From Paenibacillus baekrokdamisoli (GTDB lineage Bacteria; Bacillota; Bacilli; Paenibacillales; Paenibacillaceae): a stretch of 64,000 nt of DNA. The stretch lies in NCBI RefSeq assembly GCF_003945345.1, contig NZ_AP019308.1, positions 558,001 through 622,000 on the forward strand, written 5' to 3'. A model generated the notes under the pieces. That model made no database searches and was not told the origin of the DNA. It worked only from the letters and a program-made list of their open reading frames with translations. Within the stretch, counting starts at the first letter, position 1. Each line of letters opens with the position of its first letter. The position numbers were made by a program, and so were the translations under genes. This document shows, one piece after another, positions 53,637 through 60,857 of this stretch.

Positions 53637-53713
53637 AGCAAATGCCTTTTTATATTTTACGAAAATTTGTTTGCTTTAGGAGCGGAATGGTGTGTGCAAT
53701 TGGCCGATTAGAT

Positions 53714-53755
53714 AACCCCCGGAAGAGAGCGAGCAAATGGCTAACTCCGGGGGTT
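53714..53755 (-). terminator. Terminator of the asparagine synthetase gene
   Basis: AACCCCCGGA (53714-53723) pairs with TCCGGGGGTT (53746-53755). On the minus strand it is followed by TATCTAAT, so the T-run is weak. Confidence 0.7.
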
Positions 53756-53771
53756 TGCCTATCAGACTCGA

Positions 53772-55616
53772 TTACCGAATCGAAACGTTATACTCGCGAA
53801 GCCACATATCGACTTGCAATAAATAGGCAAAAAGTTGGGGACCCGACATAAGCTGACCAAACCAAGGGAGGTTCGAGCTGGCTGTCTCGGACTCCGCAAT
53901 CTCACGTATTTTCCTCACATTGATAAGTGGAAGCAGCGGGGAGTTCCCTTCATTCAAGATATCAAGCAATCGTGTGCGGACGGCAGATAAATAATTGGGG
54001 TTATGTGTTTTCGGATATGGGCTTTTTTTGCGATACAGGACGTCATTAGGCAGGACACCCTCGAGTGATTGACGGAGAATCCCTTTTTCACGGTCGCCAG
54101 CCATTTTGATCTGCCATGGAATATTAAATACGTATTCAACCAAACGGTGATCACAATAAGGTACACGCACCTCAAGGCCAACTGCCATACTCATCCGATC
54201 TTTTCGATCGAGCAGCGTTGGCATGAACCGAGATATATTGAGGTAAGACATTTCCCTCATTCTTGATGCAGCAGCATCTTCGCCCTTCAACCTCGGAACC
54301 TCAGCGATCGCATCTGAATAGCGGTCACCCAGATATTCAAGAGGTCTGATCCAAGCGGCAACATCCTCAGATAACAACCCAGCACGCATACCTGCAGCGA
54401 GTGACCAAGGGAACGTGCCTGCATTTAATGCATCCTCCCGATGAAACCAAGGGTAACCTCCGAATATTTCATCCGCTGCTTCTCCCGATATGGCGACTGT
54501 TGCTTCCTTCTTTATTTCTTTGCAAAAGAGCAGCAGCGATGCGTCAACATCCGCCATGCCAGGTAAATCCCTTGCAATCATCGCATCGCGAAGGGCTTCC
54601 ACTAGCTCGGGCGTATCAAACGCAATGGGGTGATGTTCAGTTTGCAGATGCTCTGTCATTCGCTTGATCCAAGGCGCATCAGCATTAGGTTGAAAGGCAT
54701 GTGCTTTGAAATGTTTATCATTATCCACATAATCGACGGAGAAGGTATGGACATTGCCTTGACCTGATTCCATATAATAGCGAACGGCAAGCGCGGTTAA
54801 GGCGCTGGAATCTAATCCTCCAGACAATAAGGTGCAAAGAGGGACATCAGATACGAGTTGACGCTCAACTGTATCGCTGAGCAGTTCTCCCACTGTGCGA
54901 GCTGTAGCATCGACATCTTCCGTATGCGGTTTGCTCTCCAGTCTCCAATAAGTAGTGATGGATACCCCGGAACGGTTGACGATGGCGCAGTGACCAGGCA
55001 GCAGCTCGGAGAGATCACGATAAACGCCATGTCCCGGTGTACGTGCTGGACCCACGATGAAGATTTCTGCCAATCCTTCAGGCCCTACCTCTGGTTTGAC
55101 GGCAGGATGAGCAAGTAATGCTTTGGGCTCGGAGCCGAAAATAAAGCGGCCCAGCTGTTTGGCATAGAATAGCGGTTTAACGCCTAGACGATCTCTTGCA
55201 AGGAACAGCTGCTGTTCCTTTGAATCCCAAAGAGCAAAAGCGAAGATTCCATTGAATTTCTCAACACAAGCGGGTCCCCATTCCATATAAGCAACTAACA
55301 ATACCTCGGTGTCACAGGTTGTGATAAAGCGTCTTCCTCGTCCTTCAAGCTCGCGTTTCAGTTCTGGAGCGTTATAGAGCTCTCCGTTATATACGAGGAC
55401 ATAAGTATCATCTTCTGAGTTGCGTACCATCGGTTGAGCACCGTTTACCGGATCAATGACCGAAAGTCGTCGGTGTCCCAAAGCGCAATGTGGCGAAATC
55501 CAAGTACCCGAGGCATCCGGACCACGGTTGGCCAGCGTTCCAGTCATCTTTTCCAGCGTCGCGGATTGTTTTGTCAGGTCATCGGTCCAATCGATCCAGC
55601 CCGTGAATCCACACAT
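53772..55616 (-). CDS. asnB: Asparagine synthetase (glutamine-hydrolysing)
   Basis: Makes asparagine from aspartate, ATP and glutamine. Starting at ATG 55616, Cys2 becomes the glutaminase nucleophile ('MCGFTGWIDW'). The glutaminase part has 'RGPDASGTW' and 'GHRRLSVID', and the synthetase part has the PP-loop 'LLSGGLDSSALTAL' and 'KAHAFQPNADAPWIKRMTEH'. The length of 614 aa equals that of B. subtilis AsnO, the sporulation-associated copy, so asnO is an alternative name. AGAGGAA lies 8 bases upstream. The ATG at 55625 would bury the catalytic Cys and overlaps the ribosome site. Confidence 0.95.
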   Translation of the reverse strand: MCGFTGWIDWTDDLTKQSATLEKMTGTLANRGPDASGTWISPHCALGHRRLSVIDPVNGAQPMVRNSEDDTYVLVYNGELYNAPELKRELEGRGRRFITTCDTEVLLVAYMEWGPACVEKFNGIFAFALWDSKEQQLFLARDRLGVKPLFYAKQLGRFIFGSEPKALLAHPAVKPEVGPEGLAEIFIVGPARTPGHGVYRDLSELLPGHCAIVNRSGVSITTYWRLESKPHTEDVDATARTVGELLSDTVERQLVSDVPLCTLLSGGLDSSALTALAVRYYMESGQGNVHTFSVDYVDNDKHFKAHAFQPNADAPWIKRMTEHLQTEHHPIAFDTPELVEALRDAMIARDLPGMADVDASLLLFCKEIKKEATVAISGEAADEIFGGYPWFHREDALNAGTFPWSLAAGMRAGLLSEDVAAWIRPLEYLGDRYSDAIAEVPRLKGEDAAASRMREMSYLNISRFMPTLLDRKDRMSMAVGLEVRVPYCDHRLVEYVFNIPWQIKMAGDREKGILRQSLEGVLPNDVLYRKKSPYPKTHNPNYLSAVRTRLLDILNEGNSPLLPLINVRKIREIAESETASSNLPWFGQLMSGPQLFAYLLQVDMWLREYNVSIR

Positions 55617-55746
55617 GGTTCTCATTCCTCTCTTTGCAGTGCGTAAACAGCGATACTAAGATGGTTATGCGCTAATTAAGGATATAATGTCTGTCCGTAA
55701 GGGGATGCTAAGAGAAGGCGATAATTGATAAATAGAAGGGGAAGTT

Positions 55747-56124
55747 GTGGGTGTGAATAACAATACTGGTGTGAAAAACAATAATGATGAAGCATTTTAC
55801 GCTAGAAAACGATATTATGTGTCCGTTCAAGCAGGTTCCATTCTGGAGAGTCCCACATTAGCGGCCTATGAGCTGGTCATTGAGGCAAATCAAGAGGAGA
55901 GGGACCAACTTGAAGAATGGTTTGGGGAGCTGTCATCAATGGATGAAGCGGAGGCGCTCCATTTTACCGAGCATCCCTTCGGGTCAGCCACGGTTGAAGA
56001 AATGAGCAGGGGCGTAGATGGCATACTAGAGGAGATTTATAAACAGCTGTACCGATTAGGCACTTCCGAAACGAAAAATCATATCGCGATGATGGGGTTA
56101 TTTCCCGAAGGGAATTTGAAATGA
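55747..56124 (+). CDS. Conserved-looking small protein of unknown function
   Basis: A 125 aa acidic protein. After an Asn-rich start it has 'YYVSVQAGSILE' and 'AAYELVIEANQEERDQLEEW', then helices with many acidic residues. I do not recognise it. The start is GTG 55747, with AAGGGGAAG upstream; GTG 55753 is equally possible. It overlaps the next ORF by four bases, so the two are co-translated. Confidence 0.7.
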   Translation: MGVNNNTGVKNNNDEAFYARKRYYVSVQAGSILESPTLAAYELVIEANQEERDQLEEWFGELSSMDEAEALHFTEHPFGSATVEEMSRGVDGILEEIYKQLYRLGTSETKNHIAMMGLFPEGNLK

Positions 56125-56483
56125 AAGTGATTGAAGCCTATGTCAGGAGGGCTGTTGACCGTGATGGGATACACTGCTGTGAAGTTGAGGTTCATACGGA
56201 CCAGCAGGAGTCACCGGAGCTGCTTGCTTTTTTTGGCACATCCTTAGATAACGATTATGATTTGGTGGCAATTGTCAGGAATGATGCTAGTACTGAGGTA
56301 GATTGGTATGACAATAGCATGCACAGCGCCTTCAGTGACATCAGTATGGAGCTGTTCGAGACAAGCACAATGAAGACGGACTGGGGAGAGAGGGAGTTCT
56401 TCAAGGAGCAAGTTCTTTCTTATTCTGGTATTAGAGAAGAGCTGAATCGGCTGTTGGATCACAGCTATTATGAAAGGGGGTGA
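56121..56483 (+). CDS. Small protein of unknown function, co-translated with the previous gene
   Basis: A 120 aa acidic cytoplasmic protein beginning 'MKVIEAYVRRAVDRDGIHCC' with two adjacent cysteines. The ATG overlaps the previous stop (ATGA). It ends just before a GGGGGTGA ribosome site of another short gene. No family recognised. The three genes 55747-56628 look like one small operon. Confidence 0.7.
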   Translation: MKVIEAYVRRAVDRDGIHCCEVEVHTDQQESPELLAFFGTSLDNDYDLVAIVRNDASTEVDWYDNSMHSAFSDISMELFETSTMKTDWGEREFFKEQVLSYSGIREELNRLLDHSYYERG

Positions 56484-56493
56484 AATCAACAAT

Positions 56494-56628
56494 ATGTCCC
56501 AATCCCAAAAAGACAAGAGCCTAAAGTATGCCAAGAATCCAAACTTTGCTGAGGATGTTGTGAAGAAGCGTGAGCAAAATGCACAGCAAATTATACCGGG
56601 TGTGAAAGGGAGAAATAAGACGTTCTAA
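56494..56628 (+). CDS. Small basic protein of 44 residues
   Basis: Starts ATG 56494 after a strong AAAGGGGGTGA and reads 'MSQSQKDKSLKYAKNPNFAE', ending 'PGVKGRNKTF'. It is hydrophilic, basic, and lacks a signal or membrane segment. The good ribosome site and position directly after the two co-translated genes support a real gene. It could be a small spore-associated protein, but no family is recognised. Confidence 0.6.
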   Translation: MSQSQKDKSLKYAKNPNFAEDVVKKREQNAQQIIPGVKGRNKTF

Positions 56629-56756
56629 TTGTATTGAATTTGAATTCCGCCTCCTTTGCATCGTTCATGCTACGTTGGAAGCATAAAGACATTCGACATT
56701 CGAGAACTAAATGCTCGCAGTTTATCGTATGCATACGAGAATGAGGAGGCGGCTTC

Positions 56757-58085
56757 ATGAGTACAACCTTATTACACAAAGCGACAATTGTTACAATGAA
56801 TGAGCTGGATGAAATTCTGGTTGGCGATGTGCTGCTGATGGATGAGAAAATCGTATCCGTTGGTAAGGAAATTCCAGAGTACGAGGCAGAGACAACGGTT
56901 ATCGAAGCAAAAGGAAAGCTGCTGCTGCCCGGATTCGTGCAGACGCATATTCATCTTTGCCAAACATTATTTCGTGGGCAAGCTGATGACATGGCTCTGA
57001 TGGATTGGCTGCGCAAACGCGTGTGGCCTTTAGAAGCCGCACATGATGAGGATTCGGTCTATTATTCGGCTCTATTGGGTATTGGAGAGCTGCTGTGCAG
57101 CGGGACAACTACTATACTAGATATGGAGACGGTCAGCCATACGGATTCGGCCTTTCAAGCGATGGCGAGCAGCGGTATTCGGGCGATCTCAGGCAAGGTT
57201 ATGATGGATGCCGGCGGTGATGTACCCTTGGGTCTCCAAGAGCAGACGCAGCATTCTGTTGAAGAGAGCACAAGGCTGTTAGAGAAGTGGAATGGTTATG
57301 ATGGAGGACGACTTGGCTACGCCTATTGTCCACGATTCGTGGTCTCCTGCTCTGAGCAGCTTCTTACAGAGGTTAGAGATTTATCTGCACATTACAATGT
57401 GCTTGTACATACACATGCAGCTGAGAATCTAGAGGAGATTGAGCTTGTTCAGAGTCAACGAGGAATGCGGAATATCGTCTACCTCGATCATATCGGACTT
57501 ACATCACCAAGGCTTGTTCTCGCTCATTGCATCTGGCTCGATGAACAGGAACGCGAGATTCTGAGGCGTACGGGTACGAAAATGACACATTGCCCCGGCT
57601 CGAACTTGAAGCTTGCTTCGGGGATTGCTATGGTGCCTGAGCTTATGGAGCAAGGAGTAGAAGTTGGCATTGGAGCCGATGGGGCGCCATGTAACAATAC
57701 ACTCGATATGTTCCAAGAGATGCGGTTAACTGCTCTGCTGCATAAAGTGCGCTGCGGTCCAGAATCCATGGATGCACGTAAGGTGCTTCGGATGGCAACG
57801 ATTGGTGGAGCTCGCACACTTGGGCTCGATCACCTCATCGGCTCCATCGAGATTGGGAAGAAGGCGGATCTTGTGCTGCTTGATTTAAATGACTTCCACA
57901 CCTTTCCTTCCTATGAAGCAGACCCGTATTCGAGAGTTGTTTATGCCGCCTCACGCAGTAATGTGGATTCGGTCTGGGTCGATGGGAAGCGGGTTGTTGA
58001 ACGAGGCAAAGTTCGTACGGTAGATAAGAGGGTTGTACTAAAAGAGGCAGATCGCTCCATAGCGAGGCTGCTTAAACGGATTTAA
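56757..58085 (+). CDS. Amidohydrolase, 5'-deoxyadenosine / S-adenosylhomocysteine / MTA deaminase type
   Basis: A 442 aa metal-dependent deaminase. The metal ligands are His64 and His66 in 'VQTHIHLCQTLFRG', the pair 'VHTHAAEN' (His218, His220), 'VLAHCIWL' (His257) and Asp308 in 'IGADGAPCNNTLDMF'. 'TKMTHCPGSNLKLASGIA' is typical of the adenosine-derivative deaminase group, which salvages 5'-deoxyadenosine or SAH-type nucleosides; 8-oxoguanine or triazine deaminase is less likely. GAGGAGG precedes ATG 56757. It is a single gene with a terminator behind it. Confidence 0.85.
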   Translation: MSTTLLHKATIVTMNELDEILVGDVLLMDEKIVSVGKEIPEYEAETTVIEAKGKLLLPGFVQTHIHLCQTLFRGQADDMALMDWLRKRVWPLEAAHDEDSVYYSALLGIGELLCSGTTTILDMETVSHTDSAFQAMASSGIRAISGKVMMDAGGDVPLGLQEQTQHSVEESTRLLEKWNGYDGGRLGYAYCPRFVVSCSEQLLTEVRDLSAHYNVLVHTHAAENLEEIELVQSQRGMRNIVYLDHIGLTSPRLVLAHCIWLDEQEREILRRTGTKMTHCPGSNLKLASGIAMVPELMEQGVEVGIGADGAPCNNTLDMFQEMRLTALLHKVRCGPESMDARKVLRMATIGGARTLGLDHLIGSIEIGKKADLVLLDLNDFHTFPSYEADPYSRVVYAASRSNVDSVWVDGKRVVERGKVRTVDKRVVLKEADRSIARLLKRI

Positions 58086-58143
58086 TCAGGTTCCTTTTTC
58101 TAGGCTAGGTAAGAAACAATTCATTATGCTGCATACATTATAC

Positions 58144-58187
58144 AAAAAGCTAAGTGCCGCCAAATGCTCTTAGCTTTTTGCTTTTTG
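58144..58187 (+). terminator. Terminator after the deaminase gene
   Basis: AAAAAGCTAAG (58144-58154) pairs with CTTAGCTTTTT (58169-58179), with a second T-run (GCTTTTTG) after it. Confidence 0.92.
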
Positions 58188-58215
58188 TGTTGTGTGAAGG
58201 GATTTATTTGCTAGC

Positions 58216-58356
58216 TATATAAGTTGAACTAGAGATATAACAAGTGAGTGCAGCAGATGGATGATTCTGGAGAAGCGTCAGCGTTCGCCTTTGAGACCGG
58301 AAGAACATTCCATCTGTGCAGCGGCTCATTGTTCGTTTCTTAAGTTCAACTTATAT
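58216..58356 (-). repeat. Palindromic intergenic repeat element, copy B
   Basis: A 141-bp element whose ends TATATAAGTTGAACT and AGTTCAACTTATAT are inverted repeats. Further in, TGCAGCAGATGGA and TCCATCTGTGCAGC also pair. It contains GCGTTCGCCTTTGAGACCGG. It is the reverse complement of most of 29256-29425 but lacks about 56 central bases. No coding capacity is visible. Confidence 0.85.
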
Positions 58357-58377
58357 GGTTGAATATAGAGGACGCTC

Positions 58378-59280
58378 TTAGCCGTTGATAATTTCCCCGC
58401 CATTGATATGAAGAACCTGTCCATTCATATAAGAGGAATCCTCTGTGGCCAAGTAAACATAAGCTGGTGCCATCTCATCAGGCTGACCACATCGCTTCAG
58501 AGGTACATCAGAGCCAAATGTGGTCACCTGTGGCGCGTCGGAGGTCGAAGGGATCAATGGCGTCCACACCGGACCTGGTGCGACAGCATTCACGCGAATT
58601 CCCTTATCCGCGAGATTCATGGATAAAGATCGTGTGAAAGACACGACGGCGCCTTTCGTCGCAGAATAATCAAGTAGGTTCGGACTTCCGCGGTAGGCCG
58701 TTACGGAAGCTGTATTAATAATTGCAGCTCCTTTGTGCAGATGCGGCATTGCAGCTTGGGTCAAATAGAATATACCAAAGATATTCGTCTTGAAGGTTCG
58801 CTCCAGCTGTGCTGGCGTGATCTGCTCAATGGTTTTCTGAGGATGCTGCTCAGCTGCATTATTGACCAAGATATCCAGCTTACTAAGCTGCTTTACGGTT
58901 TGAACAACGGCCTTAAGGCAAAAGGCCGGATCGCCGACATCACCCGCAATCGTTATACATCGTCGGCCCTTTTCTTCCACGAGCCGCTTCGTTTCCTGCG
59001 CATCTTCATCCTCGTTCAAGTAGATGATGGCTACATCTGCGCCTTCCTTGGCATAGATAATCGAAATGGCGCGGCCTATACCGCTGTCTCCACCTGATAT
59101 AAGAGCCACTTTTCCTTCTAGCTTGCCAGCAGGACGGTAAACAGGTGAATCCGATTGAGGTATGGGATTCATGACGGCCTGCAATCCAGGCTGTCGATCC
59201 TGATGCTGAGGCGGAAAAGACGTCGGCCTTACTGGTGGTAAGGGTTGATTGGATGATGGGGGCTGCTGTTGCTGTGTCAT
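58378..59280 (-). CDS. Short-chain dehydrogenase with Pro/Gln-rich N-terminus (YhdF/YhxC-like)
   Basis: A 300 aa classical SDR. An unusual Gln/Pro-rich stretch fills the first 50 residues, then the cofactor motif 'SGGDSGIG' (62-69), 'VNNAA' (139-143), and catalytic Ser192, Tyr205 and Lys209 ('YSATK'). The ending 'NGQVLHINGGEIING' is typical. From memory, Bacillus relatives are general-stress proteins of unknown substrate. AAGGAG lies 10 bases before ATG 59280. It is a single gene. Confidence 0.88.
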   Translation of the reverse strand: MTQQQQPPSSNQPLPPVRPTSFPPQHQDRQPGLQAVMNPIPQSDSPVYRPAGKLEGKVALISGGDSGIGRAISIIYAKEGADVAIIYLNEDEDAQETKRLVEEKGRRCITIAGDVGDPAFCLKAVVQTVKQLSKLDILVNNAAEQHPQKTIEQITPAQLERTFKTNIFGIFYLTQAAMPHLHKGAAIINTASVTAYRGSPNLLDYSATKGAVVSFTRSLSMNLADKGIRVNAVAPGPVWTPLIPSTSDAPQVTTFGSDVPLKRCGQPDEMAPAYVYLATEDSSYMNGQVLHINGGEIING

Positions 59281-59350
59281 AAGTTATGCACTCCTTTTAG
59301 AGGAGTAGTATGTCTAGTGCAGATCACTTTTACACATGTACACATGGTTA

Positions 59351-59551
59351 TTACTCTATCTTGCTAGGATTATTCGAATGGTTGAGAAGATTAGAATTGT
59401 AATAAGGATAGTCCATAGCTTGCTGTATTTGTTCAACCGTCTCTGCGTCGCTGAATAGCTCCACGACATATAAGCCAAGATCGAGCGCGGCGGAAACTCC
59501 ACCGGCTGTAATCATATAACCGTCCTGGACAATTCGAGCGGATACGACTTG
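59351..59551 (-). pseudogene. C-terminal remnant of a DJ-1/PfpI family gene
   Basis: On the minus strand the frame reads 'QVVSARIVQDGYMITAGGVS' and 'AALDLGLYVVELFSDAETVE', then ends 'MDYPYYNSNLLNHSNNPSKIE'-like sequence before TAA. 'VQDG..ITAGGVSAALDLGLY' is the DJ-1/PfpI end region. A TAG at 59554-59552 directly precedes the segment and no start is present, so the front two thirds are missing. The surroundings show no rearranged front part. Confidence 0.75.
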
Positions 59552-59590
59552 CTACAAGTAACTGTTATCCGTAAGAACGGTTAGTGTGAT

Positions 59591-59965
59591 CTATTTACAT
59601 ACGGAACTTGGATTAGTATAAACGGTTGGATCTAGCTTCATTATTTCCTTCTCCAGTTGACAAAATTTATCCTTAATAAAGGATGATTTTTTACTATCTA
59701 TTACCAATTTCCTGAGGTTTGTATAATCTTCCGCTAGGGAATTATTCGTGTTATTCCTCTTATTTATCTGGTATTTAAATTCATCAATGATATCCCTATT
59801 TTCCTCTTGTTCATATTCATCAATGACATTCCTGATACTATCATGCATTTGGATCAAAGCTTGACGATCATCCTCTTTTTTCTTCTCATAGAGATACAAA
59901 CTAACTGGTACTCCGAATAAAATAATTAATGTAATAATCAAGGTGAGACGTTTTTTAGATTTCAT
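59591..59965 (-). CDS. Small membrane-anchored protein of unknown function
   Basis: A 124 aa protein. The first 27 residues hold a hydrophobic anchor or signal ('KKRLTLIITLIILFGVPVSL'), followed by a long charged helical region ('EEKKKEDDRQALIQ'-like, probably coiled coil) exposed outside. GGAG lies 7 bases before ATG 59965. Lower GC than its neighbours. No family recognised. It sits right after the DJ-1 remnant, so this spot has seen insertions or deletions. Confidence 0.65.
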   Translation of the reverse strand: MKSKKRLTLIITLIILFGVPVSLYLYEKKKEDDRQALIQMHDSIRNVIDEYEQEENRDIIDEFKYQINKRNNTNNSLAEDYTNLRKLVIDSKKSSFIKDKFCQLEKEIMKLDPTVYTNPSSVCK

Positions 59966-60533
59966 TCTTGACTCCAGTTATATTCCTCATCGGCTGAGGT
60001 ATTTGCTTTCACATAATCGACAATATTTTACTACAAAAGTCTCTTTCTCGATATATTAGAGCGCCCATTATAAAAACATACCGTATAGCGGGTCTTATGA
60101 GCACGGTTGAAGAGCAGTTATTGAAAAGAGAGCAACTATTAACTGAGCTACGATCTGGATCCTTTCACCGTCTTCGGAGACAAAGATTCCGCCTATTAAA
60201 GTAGCAAGTCTGTCAATCGAGCTGACAGCCTTGAAATAGGAATTATGGAATCTAGTTCCATGTATATTCATTTCAAGAAATTCAGGAAGTATTAATGGCT
60301 GTGTTGAGGAAACATTTTCTACACACGGAGGTAGAGAAAAAACGGGTTCATTTTAATCAAGACAGAATTCCCCATTTTCAACAATGAAATGCCCCAGCAG
60401 TGTTGTTTATTTATTGTAAACTTAGTGTATGTCGATTGCCGCTGCCTGAATTGGGTATTCAAGTAAAAAGTGTGTAGAAAAAAACTGAAACGTATCGTTT
60501 CCAATCGGATTCTGAATTCAATATTACAATGCA
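59966..60533. other. Gene-poor stretch, 568 bases
   Basis: No convincing gene. A 34-codon frame at 60097-60201 ('MSTVEEQLLKREQLLTELRS' and onward, ending in Arg-rich sequence) has no clear ribosome site and may be a remnant. Two longer overlapping frames around 60319-60712 run over the terminator and tRNA and are not genes. Confidence 0.6.
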
Positions 60534-60578
60534 AAAAAACCTCGAATCCCAATGATATCAAGGGATTCGAGGTTTTTT
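60534..60578 (-). terminator. Terminator downstream of tRNA-Arg
   Basis: AAAAACCTCGAATCCC and GGGATTCGAGGTTTTT form a 16-bp stem around an 11-base loop, ending in a T-run on the minus strand (A-run 60533-60539). Confidence 0.92.
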
Positions 60579-60611
60579 GGTATGTATTAAAAGTAACGTG
60601 TTTGAATGTTA

Positions 60612-60688
<77 letters not shown>

Positions 60689-60773
60689 AGCGTAAGGCAT
60701 ATTATATCATGATAATTTGAAAAATTGCAATACCTAAATATTGTGTCGTTTTTGTGACTGGAATTCCACTTCG

Positions 60774-60828
60774 TTGACTATCGAACATCGTTCAAATATG
60801 ATGGAATTATTATTGAACAATTGGTCAA
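60774..60828 (+). promoter_or_regulatory. Sigma-A promoter and overlapping palindrome of the RND transporter gene
   Basis: TTGACT (60774-60779) and TATGAT (60797-60802) are separated by 17 bases. GAACATCGTTC (60783-60793) is an inverted repeat in the spacer. TTGAACAATTGGTCAA (60813-60828) is a second, imperfect palindrome at the expected start of transcription. Both fit binding by a TetR- or MarR-type repressor, but no such gene is in the window. Confidence 0.7.
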
Positions 60829-60857
60829 AAAGCTAGAAATAGACAAGGAGTGGGAGA

